From an uncultured Archangium sp. (lineage in GTDB: Bacteria > Myxococcota > Myxococcia > Myxococcales > Myxococcaceae): a DNA stretch of 64,000 nucleotides. Under the pieces are notes generated by a model. That model searched no databases. It was not told the DNA's origin and worked only from the letters and a program-made list of their open reading frames with translations. The position numbers and the translations under genes are program-made. Positions 10,050 through 19,887 of the stretch are shown here, piece after piece (position 1 is the stretch's first letter; each line of letters begins with the position of its first letter). The stretch spans positions 1 to 64,000 of the forward strand of contig CAIVGN010000055.1 in assembly GCA_903905455.1 (NCBI GenBank), written 5' to 3'.

Positions 10050-13000
10050 ATGCCCTCACGCTTGTTCGTCTCCAAACTGCTCCTCGCGGCGTGCTCTTTG
10101 TTGGTGTTGGCCGGTTGTACGAAGGAGCGCCCGGCGTGGCCCGCGGGACAGGCGGAGGTCGACACCATCAAGGTGAAGGAGGGCGTCGTCACGGTGCCCG
10201 CGGCCCTCACCAACGCGGCGAAGGTGGCGAAGAACCAGCTCTCGTTCCCCGCGTCGATGGCGAGCGACGTGATGGCGAAGTGGCCGACCGGCGCGGTGAT
10301 GGTGGGCCAGCCCGCGGCTGACGTCGAAGGCCGGCGCACCAACCCCTTCGGCTTCCTGCGCAAGGTGACGGGCGTGCGCGTGGAGGGCGACGCAGTCATC
10401 GTCGATACCGAGCCGGCGCTCCTCGAAGATGCGGTGACCGGCGACTACCACCACGAATTCGACGTGGCCTCGACGCAGCCGCTGGTGCTGCCCGACGACA
10501 TCGACCTCTCGGCCTACGACGTGCCGGTGACGCTGACGGAAGGCACGGCCTTCCCCGCGGGGCTGGGGGCGGGCGTGACGCAGCAGCCGCTCGAGGTGCC
10601 CAGCACGGGGCTGACGCTGTTTGGCAAGCAGCGGCAGGGACTGACGGCGGGCGGCCCGACGCTGGCCATCCCGGAGATTCCGATTGCGTTGATGTCCTAC
10701 AACAAGAAGTGGAACACCCCGGAGAACCGGCCCGGCGTGGGCATCAACCTCTCGGGCTCGGTGAAGGTCACGCCGCTGGTGTCGATGAGCCCGCGCCTCA
10801 CCCTCGACGTGAGCGTGGGCATCCGGGGGCTCAGCCACTTCGAATTCTCGGTAGGCGGAGACCTGAAGGTGGGGGCGCGGTACGACATCAACTACGCGGC
10901 GGTGCCGGAGCCGGCGACGAGCCTCGTCGAGGCGGCCAGCATCAACGAACTGCTGGCGCGCTCGCCCATCAAGCTCAACGCGCCGCCGGTGGAGCTGGGG
11001 AAGCCCACGGAGACGGTGGTGGGCAGCATCGGGCCGGTGCCGGTGGTGCAGAAGACGGGCGCGTACCTGGTGTGCGAGCTCAACTTCAAGGGCGCGGTGC
11101 ACGTGAAGGGTGAAGTCAGCGCGCGCATCAGCCCGCGCATGGGCGTGCAGTACGACCGCGACGACGGGTGGACGCCCATCGCGGAGTTTCCGCTCGTGAC
11201 GCCGACGGTGACGGGAGACGTCATCAGCGGTCGAGGGGGCCTGGAGCTCGACTGCGGGGTGGTGGTGCGCGTGGACTTGCTCGTCGCGGACGCGGCCGGG
11301 CCGTACGCGCAAATCCGCCGGGACGTCGTGGCGCACGCCGAGTACGCGGAGGTGTGCCCGGCGCTCTCGACCGACAGGGCGCTGAAGAGCCACGTGGGCG
11401 ACTCGAAGCTGACGATGGGCCTCAAGAGTTACGACGCGCTGCAGGTGGGCGTGGAGCTGGACATCGCCCACGTCATCTCGATTGGGAAGGGGCCGTACGA
11501 CGTGCTGCGGCGCAACTACCCGGCCGATGGCTCGGACCTCATGTCGAAGACGCGGACGGGCGTGCGCGAGGGTAATGGCCGGCTGGGCGTGGGGGTGTGG
11601 TGCGTGGTGCCGTGCGACGACAGGGTGAAGGGCGGCTCCGAGTCGGACGTGGACTGCGGCGGGATCTGCGGCAAGTGCAGCGGCGGGAAGACGTGCGGAG
11701 TGCCGGCGGACTGTCTCTCGGGGGCCTGCGACGCGGACGGCACTTGCGCCGCTTCGCGCTGCGAGGACCACCTGAAGAATGACGAGGAGACGGACATCGA
11801 CTGCGGCGGGCCCACCTGCCGCGCGTGTCCCTACTACCTGCCGGCCGTCGACGGTTCGCTGCGCCCGGTCACGTGCGCGCTCGACCGCGATTGCGAGCTG
11901 GGTTTCTGCAGCGCCGACGCGGTGACGCCGAAGACGTGCACCGTCAACCTCTGCCGCGACGGCAAGGTGAGCGGGAGCGAGCCCTCCATCGACTGCGGCG
12001 CCTCCGACGGGTGCACCAGCCTGTGCAGCACCGGCTCTCGCTGCAACACGGCGGCGGACTGCTCGAGCCACGCGTGCAACATCATGTCGGGACTGTGCGT
12101 GGCCACCACCTGCCTTGACGGCGTCAGGAATGGCGACGAAGGCGACGTGGACTGCGGCGGGAGTTGCCCCACCAAGTGCGCCACCGGCCAGCTGTGTGGC
12201 TACAACCAGCGCGGCGACGCCGACTGCGCCAGCGGGGTGTGCCGCACGCCGCCCTTGAGCAGCGCCGACGGCCTGTGCGTGGCCACGACGTGTGAGGACC
12301 GCCGCGTCGACGGCAACGAGGTGGGCCTGGACTGCGGTGGCTCCTGTGCCGCGCGCTGCCCCATCGGCGAGACGTGCAGCGCCACCCCGGACTGCGTGGC
12401 CGGCGCGCTGTGCAACGTGAAGTCGCGCCGCTGCGCGCTCCCGGGCTGCGACGACAACGTCAAGAATGGCCAGGAATCGAGCGTCGACTGCGGAGGCCCC
12501 TCCTGTCTCAAGTGCGCCATCTCCAAGGCGTGCAACGCCAACGCGGACTGCGTCACCAACACCTGCAGCAACGGCAAGTGCGTGGGCGGCCCCTGTGAGA
12601 ATGGCGTCAAGGACACCGGCGAGGCCGACGTGGACTGCGGCGGCTCCTGCACCTTGCCGTGCGCCACGGGCCTTGCGTGCGCGGTGGCGCGCGACTGCGC
12701 CTCCAACCTCTGCGTGGGCAACACGTGCATCTCCGACGCCTGCCGAGACCGCGTGCGCAACGGCGGTGAGACGGACGCCGACTGCGGCGGCACCACCTGC
12801 ATCGCGCGCTGTACGGCGGGGCAGACGTGCAGCGTCAACGCCGACTGCAGCTCGAGCCTGTGCAACACCACCACGCGCACCTGCGTGGCCGATGCCTGCC
12901 ACGACGGCCTGCTGACGGCGGCCACCGAGTCGGACATCGACTGCGGCGGTTCCTGCGCGACGAAGTGCGAGGTCAACCGGGTGTGCACGGCGGGCGGCGA

Positions 13001-14945
13001 CTGCGTCAGCGGCGTGTGCAACGCCACCACCGGCCGCTGCGTGCCCAACGGGTGCTTCGACGGTGTGAAGAATGGCAGCGAGACGGACCTCGACTGCGGC
13101 GGCAACTGCGACCCGAAGTGCGCCGTCAACAAGACGTGCGCGGCGGGCACCGACTGCCAGAGCGGCGCGTGCATCGCGATGACCAGCACCTGCGCGGCGG
13201 ACCAGTGCAGCGACGGGCGCATCAACGGCAACGAGACGGCGGTGGACTGCGGTGGCCAGTGCGCGACGAAGTGCGCGGTGGGCGGCGGCTGCCTCAGTGG
13301 GGCCGACTGCGCCAACCCGCAGGGCATGGTGGGGCTGCCGGGCTTCTGCAGCGTCTCCACCCGCACCTGCGCGGCGATCTCCTGCGCCGACGGCACGAAG
13401 GACGGCGATGAGACGGGCGTCGACTGCGGCGGCAGCTGCGGCAAGTGCGCGGTGGGCGGCGGTTGCGCTACGGGCACCGACTGCACCAGCACCTTCTGCA
13501 ACGTCACCACCCACGTCTGCGCGGCGGACCAGTGCGGCGACGGCTTGAAGAACGGCACGGAGACGGACATCGACTGCGGCGGCGACACCTGCGGCGGGTG
13601 CGCGGACAACAAGGCCTGCGTCAATCCGTGGGACTGTGGCAGCGGCTACTGCGGCACCACCAACCTCTGCATCCCCGCGTACCCGCGCAGTTGCGCAGAG
13701 CTGTACCTGGTCCAGTACCTGCGCACGGACGGGGTCTACATCATCGATCCCGACGGCCCCCGCACCCGCGTGACGGGCGCCGACAAGGGCGCCAATCCCC
13801 CGATGGCGACGTACTGCAAGATGGCCGACGACCCCAACGGGACGCCGGGCGGGTGGACGCCGGTCTATTACGCCAACACGCAGGGCAACGTGACCGCCCC
13901 GTACCTGACCCTCACGCGCCGCAACAACGCGAGCCCCTGGGATCGCACCTGTGCCGTGGGGAGCACCTGCCCCGGGGCAGGTGACAGTTGCCGTGAAGAC
14001 AATGGCGGCGGCGCGTGCACTACCGGCGCCTGCCACTGTGTCGGCGCCTCGGTGGCTGACCCCTTCGTGGCTCCGGGCCTGCGCGGCAATCCCATCAACT
14101 ACTCGGTGCAGACGGGTGACGCGCGCGACGCGGAGTCGTTCAGCTACCGCCTCGCAAGCTCGAGTACGCCGACCATCGGTTACCGCGGCTACGGCTCGCC
14201 CTCCTCGGTGTCGCAGCTGCGGGTGACCGCGTACCGCAACGGGGTGCAGGTCTTCGACAGCCAGCTCCAGACCACCCTGGGTCCGTCGACGGGCTGGGAC
14301 GGGTATGGGCAGGTCGTGGTGGAGAACCTCAGCGTCAACAACACGTTTGACCTGGTCAGCAACGTGGGCTGGTGCCAGCTCCCGGTCAACGGCTCGGGTC
14401 TCAACCCCGAGGCCATCCCCTGGGGGTGGCCGAACGTGCCGGCGTACCCCTACAACGACGATGTCACGCCCTCGGTCCGCGGCGCCGAGGGCGGGTGCCG
14501 GCGCTTCGGAAAGAACCTCTCGACCAGCGTCGGCCTGGGAGGGGGCCTGCCGACGGGCGTCACGGTCGACTGGGCCCACCGCTGGATCCCCGGGGGCGTC
14601 AACGGTGGCACGGCCGCGGCGACTCCCTACGTGGGGTTGTGGCTCGCCCGCTACGGTACGGACAACTCGTCGTACACGTGGCCGGCGTACCCCATTCCGC
14701 CCAAGTACGGCGCCTTCCGGGGAGAGATGGGATACATCGGCATCTGCAACGGCATGACGTCGACGACCGACGTCACCGCCCGTCGGACGCAGTGCAGCCC
14801 GTACCAGCACCCGTTCTACAACTCCGCCGGCCAGTACCAGCCCATCACGTTCGGCACCGGCGAGCTGACCGGCGACGTCACGAAGGGCTCCAACTTCGGC
14901 AGCTGGCAGCCCGGCATGGTCATCGTCATCTGGGCTCGTTACTGA
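10050..14945 (+). CDS. Giant Cys-rich repeat lipoprotein with fibrinogen-like start of C-terminal domain
   Basis: A 1631-residue lipoprotein: Arg/Lys-poor signal with lipobox VLAGC (residues about 8-23), predicted to be surface or outer-membrane anchored. Residues about 25-515 form a mixed region of unknown fold. Residues about 520-1205 contain 13 tandem repeats of about 45-55 residues, each centred on a D-x-DCGG motif with six or more cysteines (for example ESDVDCGG or ETDIDCGG, then C-x2-C, then DC-x-S-x-x-C). Residues about 1211-1631 start with [19 protein letters not shown] and then YCKM and GGWTP, which resembles the first part of fibrinogen-related domains. The stop overlaps the next ATG (TGATG). 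The ATG lies 112 bases after the previous gene. Adhesion or matrix binding is a plausible role, but that is inference. Confidence 0.85.
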   Translation: MPSRLFVSKLLLAACSLLVLAGCTKERPAWPAGQAEVDTIKVKEGVVTVPAALTNAAKVAKNQLSFPASMASDVMAKWPTGAVMVGQPAADVEGRRTNPFGFLRKVTGVRVEGDAVIVDTEPALLEDAVTGDYHHEFDVASTQPLVLPDDIDLSAYDVPVTLTEGTAFPAGLGAGVTQQPLEVPSTGLTLFGKQRQGLTAGGPTLAIPEIPIALMSYNKKWNTPENRPGVGINLSGSVKVTPLVSMSPRLTLDVSVGIRGLSHFEFSVGGDLKVGARYDINYAAVPEPATSLVEAASINELLARSPIKLNAPPVELGKPTETVVGSIGPVPVVQKTGAYLVCELNFKGAVHVKGEVSARISPRMGVQYDRDDGWTPIAEFPLVTPTVTGDVISGRGGLELDCGVVVRVDLLVADAAGPYAQIRRDVVAHAEYAEVCPALSTDRALKSHVGDSKLTMGLKSYDALQVGVELDIAHVISIGKGPYDVLRRNYPADGSDLMSKTRTGVREGNGRLGVGVWCVVPCDDRVKGGSESDVDCGGICGKCSGGKTCGVPADCLSGACDADGTCAASRCEDHLKNDEETDIDCGGPTCRACPYYLPAVDGSLRPVTCALDRDCELGFCSADAVTPKTCTVNLCRDGKVSGSEPSIDCGASDGCTSLCSTGSRCNTAADCSSHACNIMSGLCVATTCLDGVRNGDEGDVDCGGSCPTKCATGQLCGYNQRGDADCASGVCRTPPLSSADGLCVATTCEDRRVDGNEVGLDCGGSCAARCPIGETCSATPDCVAGALCNVKSRRCALPGCDDNVKNGQESSVDCGGPSCLKCAISKACNANADCVTNTCSNGKCVGGPCENGVKDTGEADVDCGGSCTLPCATGLACAVARDCASNLCVGNTCISDACRDRVRNGGETDADCGGTTCIARCTAGQTCSVNADCSSSLCNTTTRTCVADACHDGLLTAATESDIDCGGSCATKCEVNRVCTAGGDCVSGVCNATTGRCVPNGCFDGVKNGSETDLDCGGNCDPKCAVNKTCAAGTDCQSGACIAMTSTCAADQCSDGRINGNETAVDCGGQCATKCAVGGGCLSGADCANPQGMVGLPGFCSVSTRTCAAISCADGTKDGDETGVDCGGSCGKCAVGGGCATGTDCTSTFCNVTTHVCAADQCGDGLKNGTETDIDCGGDTCGGCADNKACVNPWDCGSGYCGTTNLCIPAYPRSCAELYLVQYLRTDGVYIIDPDGPRTRVTGADKGANPPMATYCKMADDPNGTPGGWTPVYYANTQGNVTAPYLTLTRRNNASPWDRTCAVGSTCPGAGDSCREDNGGGACTTGACHCVGASVADPFVAPGLRGNPINYSVQTGDARDAESFSYRLASSSTPTIGYRGYGSPSSVSQLRVTAYRNGVQVFDSQLQTTLGPSTGWDGYGQVVVENLSVNNTFDLVSNVGWCQLPVNGSGLNPEAIPWGWPNVPAYPYNDDVTPSVRGAEGGCRRFGKNLSTSVGLGGGLPTGVTVDWAHRWIPGGVNGGTAAATPYVGLWLARYGTDNSSYTWPAYPIPPKYGAFRGEMGYIGICNGMTSTTDVTARRTQCSPYQHPFYNSAGQYQPITFGTGELTGDVTKGSNFGSWQPGMVIVIWARY
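11609..13674 (+). repeat. Thirteen tandem 'DxDCGG' coding repeats
   Basis: Within the giant lipoprotein gene, 13 units of roughly 140-190 bases each encode a C-x-D-x-x-x-NG-x-E-(T/S)-x-x-DCGG-x-C core and a following C-x(4-6)-DC-x(3)-C stretch. The DNA copies diverge clearly while the cysteine spacing is kept, so they are old repeats under protein-level selection rather than recent DNA duplication. Unit 3 has DCGA instead of DCGG and units 2 and 4 carry short insertions. Confidence 0.85.
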
Positions 14946-16144
14946 TGCGCGCGCTCCTGGGTTGGACGTCGATGCTGGTGTTGCTGTGCGGCTGTTCGCA
15001 GTTCTCGAAGGACGGCGCGAGCTGCCCTGACACCGCGTGCTCGTCGCACGGGGTGTGCACCTACCAGGACACGTACCCGAGCTGCGCGTGCGCGGAGGGC
15101 TACGACGGCGTGGTGTGCTCGCGCTGCGCCCAGGGGTTTCATCGCGCGACCGACGACAGTTGCGTGGCCGACGAGGTCTGCACGCCGGGCGCGTGTGGTG
15201 CCAACGGCGCCTGCCAGGTGGAAGAGGGCCGCGTGGTGTGCGCGTGCACGCTGGGCTTCACCGGGGCCACCTGCACCGAGTGTCGCGCCGGCTACCACCG
15301 CACGACGGAAGGCAGCTGCGAGCTGGACCTCACCTGCCTGCCGTCGTCGTGTGCCGACGCGGGCGCGTGCAGCGAGGACGCGGGCCGGGTGACGTGTCAG
15401 TGCCCGGCGGACCGCACCGGCGCGTACTGCGAGCAGCGCATCGGCTCCTGCGCCATGGGGGACCCGTGCAGCGCCCATGGCCGCTGCGTCGACACCTCGG
15501 GCCTGGTGCGTTGCGTGTGCCAGCCGGGCTACGGCGGTCCGACCTGCGAGACCTGCTACCCGGGCTACGCGGCCACCGACGCGGGCTGCGTGGCGGGCGA
15601 GGCGTGCACCGCCTCCACCTGTTCCTTCGTAGGCACGTGTACCGCCGACGGAGGCCTCACCGACTGCGCCTGCAACGCCGGCTACACCGGCGGGCACTGC
15701 GAGCGCTGCACCACGGGCTTCCACCGCAGCAGCGACTTCCGCTGCGTGGCCGATGAAGACTGCACGGCCCACAACCGCTGCTCCTCGGGCGGCACCTGCC
15801 GGGTCGAAGCGGGCGCCACCGTGTGCGACTGTCTTCCGGGCTTCGCTGGCGTGACGTGCAGCGAGTGCTACCCGGGATACCACGCGCAAGTGGGCGCCGA
15901 TGGGGGGGCCGACTGTGCGCTGGACACCACCTGCCGCGCCGATACCTGCCGCTTCCACGGGCAGTGCAGCGACGACGCGGGCGTGGCGCAGTGCCAGTGC
16001 GCGACGGGCTTCAGCGGCTCGAATTGCCAGACCAACATCGATGACTGCGTCAACTCGGCCTGCAACGGCCGCCAGTGCATCGACCTCATCAACTCCAATG
16101 TCTGCCTGTGTGACGGCGGCGTTTACGCCCAGGTGTGTCCATGA
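14945..16144 (+). CDS. EGF-like repeat lipoprotein
   Basis: A 399-residue lipoprotein with signal [17 protein letters not shown] (lipobox LCGC). The mature part is almost entirely EGF-like modules: seven units of the pattern C-x(3-5)-C-x(2)-HGxC or NGAC, then C-x-C-x(2)-G-(F/Y)-x-G-x-x-C, each followed by C-x(2)-G-(F/Y)-H-(R/x). The last, shorter module contains NIDDCVNSAC, typical of a calcium-binding EGF start. The gene starts inside the stop of the giant lipoprotein and its own stop overlaps the next ATG (ATGA), so the three genes form one translationally coupled unit. Likely surface exposed with many disulfides. Binding partner unknown. Confidence 0.87.
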   Translation: MRALLGWTSMLVLLCGCSQFSKDGASCPDTACSSHGVCTYQDTYPSCACAEGYDGVVCSRCAQGFHRATDDSCVADEVCTPGACGANGACQVEEGRVVCACTLGFTGATCTECRAGYHRTTEGSCELDLTCLPSSCADAGACSEDAGRVTCQCPADRTGAYCEQRIGSCAMGDPCSAHGRCVDTSGLVRCVCQPGYGGPTCETCYPGYAATDAGCVAGEACTASTCSFVGTCTADGGLTDCACNAGYTGGHCERCTTGFHRSSDFRCVADEDCTAHNRCSSGGTCRVEAGATVCDCLPGFAGVTCSECYPGYHAQVGADGGADCALDTTCRADTCRFHGQCSDDAGVAQCQCATGFSGSNCQTNIDDCVNSACNGRQCIDLINSNVCLCDGGVYAQVCP

Positions 16145-18465
16145 AGCGCGTCGTGAAGTTGGCTGCAGGCGTGGTGGTGTGGCTCGCGTCGTGCGCGGCC
16201 CCACCGAGTTCCACCGCGTGCCCCGTGGGGTACTGCGCGAGCCACGGCGCGTGCACCGAAGTCAACGCCTTGCCCTCGTGTGCCTGTGACGTCGGGTATG
16301 ACGGCCTCAACTGCTCCACCTGCGTCAGCGGCTTTCATCGCATCGGGCTGGCCACCTGCGCTCCCGACGAGACGTGTGAAGCGACGACGTGTGGCGCGCA
16401 TGGCACCTGCAACACGGTGGCTGGCGTGGTGCAGTGCGAGTGTGCGCAGGGCTACGACGGGCCGCGCTGCGACGTCTGCTACGGCGCCTTCCTCGACGTG
16501 AGCGACGCGGGACTCATCGCGAGTGACGCAGGCCTGGTGCGCGCGGGCCCGGCGGAGTGCATCGCCCCGGCGCGCTGCACGGGCGGCACCTGCCCCCTCA
16601 ACTTCACGTGTGATGACAGCACCGGCACCGTCTCGTGCGCGTGCACCTCGGCGGACTGCACCGCGTGCACTCCCACCACCTGCGGAGGCCACGGGACGTG
16701 TGACGAGCCCAACGGTCGCACGCGCTGCACCTGCGCCCCCGGCTACCAGGGCGCGGCGTGTGACACCTGCTACTTCGGGTACCACGACGATGGCGCGGGG
16801 AGCTGCGTGCAGAATGAGCGCTGCACTGCGACGAGCTGCGGCCAGGGTGGCGCGTGCGCCGTCGTCGCCGGGGTCGCCGCGTGCACCTGCGCCGCGGGCT
16901 TCGAGGGCACCCACTGCGAGGCGTGCTCCACGGGGTACCACCGCACCAGCACGGGGAGCTGCGACGTCGACCAGGCGTGCGCTTCGAACTCGTGCCCGAC
17001 GAGCGCGAGCTGCGTCATCTCCGGAGGCGTCGTGACGTGTCCCTGTCGCACGGGCTACGCGGGCTCGGGCTGCGGCCAGTGCTACCCCGGCTTCCACTCC
17101 GTCGACGCGGGCGTGGGCGGTGATTCGTGCCTCTTCGACCAGCACTGCGAGCCCACCAGTTGCGGACGCGGCACCTGCGAGGACGCGACGGGGACGGTGG
17201 TGTGCACCAACTGCCCCACGGGCTTCACCGGCGCGCACTGCGAGGTGAACATCGACGACTGCGGCACGGCGTGCGCGCAGGGCCAGTGCGTCGACCTCGT
17301 CGCCAGCCGCATCTGCCTGTGCTCCGACGGCACCTACGGGCAGAGCTGTTTGCAGGGCCCCGGACTCACCAGCATCGTGCCGGCTTTCGGCCCGCGCGCC
17401 GGCGGCAACAGCATCACCCTCAATGGCACCGGCTTCGTCTCGGGCCTGACGGTCACCATCGGCGGCGTGTCGGCGAGCGTGACGGGCTTCACCGCGACGA
17501 CGGTGACGCTCGTCGTGCCGGCCTCGATGACGCTGGGTCCCACCGAGGTGGTGGTGCGCGCCCCCAACGGGCAGCTCGCGCGCGGTACCTATGCCTACGC
17601 GCCGCAAGCCTTCCTCTACACGGGCGTGATGCAGAGCTTCACCGTTCCGGCGGGCGTCACGTCCCTCAACGTCTCGGTGTGGGGTGCCGCGGGAGGGGCA
17701 GGCGACTCGACGGCGGTGCTGGGTGGTGCGGGTGGCTACAGCACCGGCACGCTCTCCGTCGATGCGGGCCAGGTGCTCTCGATTCTCGTCGGGCAGGGTG
17801 GCGCGCGTTTCGTTTCGGCCGCTGATGCCGGCGCCGGTGCGGGGGGCGGCTTGTCGGGCATCTTCCTCCCCAGTGCTGATGGTGGCGTGTCGCAGGCCGC
17901 GGCGCTGATTCTCGCGGGCGGCGGCGGCGGTGGTGGGCTGTACGCCAGCGTGGCGACGGGCTCGTCCGGCGGCAATGGCGGTGGCCTGTTTGGCGGCGAC
18001 GGCGCGGCCACGGGCACCACCTCCTTCGCGGCGCGAGGCCTGGGTGGCAGCGTGCAGGGCGGCGGCATCGGCGGCTGCTCGACGGCGGGCACCATGGCCC
18101 AGTGCGGCCAGACGGGGCTCGCGCTGCAGGGGGGCGGCGGCGGCGTGGCGATGCTCACCGACGCGCGCGTGGGGGCGACCTTCGGCGGCGGTGGTGGCGT
18201 GGGTCCGTCCTCGACGTCGATGGCCGGTGGCGGAGGTGGCGGCTACTTCGGCGGTGGTGGCGGCGCCAACGAGACGCCCCAGGGCGGCGGTGGCGGCGCT
18301 GGGTTTCTCGCGGCCGGCGTCATCAATGGAGCCACGGCACGCGCCTCGTCGCCCGGTGTCCCGCAGGGGCAGGGCGCGCTGGGCTACGTGAGTGGCGTGG
18401 GCGTCGGAGGCAACGTGACGGCCAGTACCTCGGGCGGCCCGGGACTGGTGCTCATCGGCTGGTGA
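16141..18465 (+). CDS. EGF-like / IPT / glycine-rich domain lipoprotein
   Basis: A 774-residue lipoprotein (signal MKRVVKLAAGVVVWLASC, lipobox LASC). Residues about 25-405 are EGF-like modules closely parallel to the preceding protein, including the same terminal module (NIDDCGTACAQGQCVDL). Residues about 408-485 form an IPT/TIG immunoglobulin-like domain (SIVPAFGPRAGGNSITL, GTGFVSGLTVTIGG). The last 285 residues are a glycine-rich domain (SFTVPAGVTSLNVSVWGAAG, then many GGGGG stretches), like the glycine-rich module of ALK/LTK receptors and of many bacterial secreted proteins. I start at the ATG at 16141 that overlaps the previous stop; an in-frame GTG at 16135 adds only two residues. It appears to be a duplicate of the upstream gene that gained extra C-terminal domains. 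Confidence 0.87.
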   Translation: MKRVVKLAAGVVVWLASCAAPPSSTACPVGYCASHGACTEVNALPSCACDVGYDGLNCSTCVSGFHRIGLATCAPDETCEATTCGAHGTCNTVAGVVQCECAQGYDGPRCDVCYGAFLDVSDAGLIASDAGLVRAGPAECIAPARCTGGTCPLNFTCDDSTGTVSCACTSADCTACTPTTCGGHGTCDEPNGRTRCTCAPGYQGAACDTCYFGYHDDGAGSCVQNERCTATSCGQGGACAVVAGVAACTCAAGFEGTHCEACSTGYHRTSTGSCDVDQACASNSCPTSASCVISGGVVTCPCRTGYAGSGCGQCYPGFHSVDAGVGGDSCLFDQHCEPTSCGRGTCEDATGTVVCTNCPTGFTGAHCEVNIDDCGTACAQGQCVDLVASRICLCSDGTYGQSCLQGPGLTSIVPAFGPRAGGNSITLNGTGFVSGLTVTIGGVSASVTGFTATTVTLVVPASMTLGPTEVVVRAPNGQLARGTYAYAPQAFLYTGVMQSFTVPAGVTSLNVSVWGAAGGAGDSTAVLGGAGGYSTGTLSVDAGQVLSILVGQGGARFVSAADAGAGAGGGLSGIFLPSADGGVSQAAALILAGGGGGGGLYASVATGSSGGNGGGLFGGDGAATGTTSFAARGLGGSVQGGGIGGCSTAGTMAQCGQTGLALQGGGGGVAMLTDARVGATFGGGGGVGPSSTSMAGGGGGGYFGGGGGANETPQGGGGGAGFLAAGVINGATARASSPGVPQGQGALGYVSGVGVGGNVTASTSGGPGLVLIGW

Positions 18466-18471
18466 GCGGAC

Positions 18472-18492
18472 GCCTCGCGTCGGAGGCGAGGC
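18472..18492 (+). terminator. Possible terminator hairpin after the lipoprotein operon
   Basis: A perfect seven-base inverted repeat GCCTCGC / GCGAGGC encloses a seven-base loop, starting six bases after the operon's last stop codon. It is not followed by a run of T, so intrinsic termination is doubtful; it may protect the 3' end of the transcript. Confidence 0.35.
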
Positions 18493-18684
18493 CTTCGTAG
18501 CCGGAGCAGCGGACAGACGCGGGCTGTGCCGCGCGCTCCCCCCCGAAGCCAATCGCACCGTCCCCGCTTCCCCGGGCCGTCGGGCTGAACCCAGGTCGAA
18601 CCGCGTGCCCGTGGGCGAAGCCGCGGAGGCTGTCCCTCGAGGCGGGAGAAGAGCAGGCTCGTCGCGCACCTGAGAGGGGGCCGC

Positions 18685-19872
18685 ATGACGAGTTCAGTCG
18701 CTGGGCTGGAAGTCTCGAACCAGGAGGGGCCTTCGCCCGCATCGCTCCCGATGGAGTTGGTGGAGCGCAAGGGCCTGGGCCACCCCGATTCTCTGTGTGA
18801 CGCGCTGGCCGAGAACCTGAGCCGGTCCCTGTCGCGCGCGTACCTCGAGCGCTTCGGCGTCATCCTTCACCACAACGTGGACAAGGCGCTGCTTCGCGGG
18901 GGCGCGGCGCGGGCGGCGTTCCGGGGCGGGGAAGTCCTCGAGCCCATCGAGATCTACCTCGCGGGCCGCGCCACCCTCGAGGTGAAGGGGGCGCGCATCC
19001 CGGTCGACGAGCTGGCGGTGGAGGGGAGCCGGCAGTGGCTGCGCGAGCACCTCCGCTTCCTCGACGTCGACCGGGACGTGCGGATCATCTCCCTCGTCCG
19101 GCCGACCTCGGCTGACTTGTCCTCGCTCTTCTCGAGGAAGGGCCCGGTGCCCCTGGCCAACGACACCTCGCTGGGCGTGGGCTTCGCGCCGCTCGATGAC
19201 CTGGAGCGCACGGTGCTCGCGGTGGAGCAGCGCCTCAACAGCGCAGAGACGAAGGCGCGCCAGCCGGAGATCGGCGAAGACCTCAAGGTGATGGGCGTGC
19301 GCCGCGGGGACCGCACGTCGTTGACGGTGGCCTGCGCGATGGTGGGCCGCTTCATCGACGACGCGGACGACTACCGGCGCCAGAAGGAGCAGGTGCGCCG
19401 GCTCGCCCTCGAGGCGTGCGCCGGGCCCGTGGAGGTGCACGTGAACACCGCCGACGGCGAGACGGCCGACAGCCTCTACCTCACGGTGACGGGGCTCTCG
19501 GCGGAAGCCGGAGACGATGGCCAGGTGGGGCGCGGGAACCGGGTGAACGGGTTGATCACCCCCTACCGGCCGATGACCCTCGAGGCGGCCGCGGGGAAGA
19601 ACCCCCTCACCCACGTGGGCAAGCTCTACAACCTCGTGGCGCACCGAATCGCGCGGGCGCTGGTGGCCGAGGTGCCGGGCGTGCGCGAGGCCAGCTGCTA
19701 CCTGGTCAGCCGCATCGGCAGTCCCATCACCCAGCCCGAGGTGATGGACGTGAAGGTGCGCCTCGAGGACCCCGCGCAGCTGGCGGCGCTGCGCCCTCTC
19801 ATCAGCGAAGTGGCGCGCGCGAACCTGGCGACGGTGACCACGCTGTGGCGCGAACCACAGCAGGTGTACTGA
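18685..19872 (+). CDS. mat: Archaeal-type S-adenosylmethionine synthetase
   Basis: A 395-residue enzyme that makes AdoMet from methionine and ATP. It belongs to the archaeal MAT family (PF01941), not the bacterial MetK family. Signatures seen are VERKGLGHPDSLCDALAE (archaeal ATP/Met-site motif), HHNVDKALLRGGAA, a PIEIYLAGRAT strand, PLANDTSLGVGFAPL, GEDLKVMGVRRGD, GQVGRGNRVNGLITPYRP and GKNPLTHVGKLYN near residues 295-315. The last two are highly characteristic. The length matches archaeal enzymes (about 400). The ATG is preceded by GAGAGGGGG. It stands alone, with 219 bases upstream that show no recognisable SAM riboswitch. A canonical metK probably exists elsewhere, in which case this would be a second enzyme. 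Horizontal origin is likely long past because codon use matches its neighbours. Confidence 0.93.
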   Translation: MTSSVAGLEVSNQEGPSPASLPMELVERKGLGHPDSLCDALAENLSRSLSRAYLERFGVILHHNVDKALLRGGAARAAFRGGEVLEPIEIYLAGRATLEVKGARIPVDELAVEGSRQWLREHLRFLDVDRDVRIISLVRPTSADLSSLFSRKGPVPLANDTSLGVGFAPLDDLERTVLAVEQRLNSAETKARQPEIGEDLKVMGVRRGDRTSLTVACAMVGRFIDDADDYRRQKEQVRRLALEACAGPVEVHVNTADGETADSLYLTVTGLSAEAGDDGQVGRGNRVNGLITPYRPMTLEAAAGKNPLTHVGKLYNLVAHRIARALVAEVPGVREASCYLVSRIGSPITQPEVMDVKVRLEDPAQLAALRPLISEVARANLATVTTLWREPQQVY

Positions 19873-19887
19873 CGGTCGGGTGGTGCT

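Noticed and set aside
11609-13674. CRISPR array
   Set aside because: The repeats are long, divergent in DNA, keep the reading frame and encode cysteine-patterned protein modules.
10056-14810. A minus-strand open frame of about 1580 codons opposite the giant lipoprotein
   Set aside because: It is rich in Arg, His, Ala and Val without domains, and exists because the plus-strand repeats avoid certain codons; the plus-strand protein has a signal, lipobox and 13 conserved repeats.
18466-18684. SAM-sensing riboswitch before the AdoMet synthetase
   Set aside because: No conserved SAM-I, SAM-II or SAM-IV core elements or matching helices are seen in the 219-base leader.
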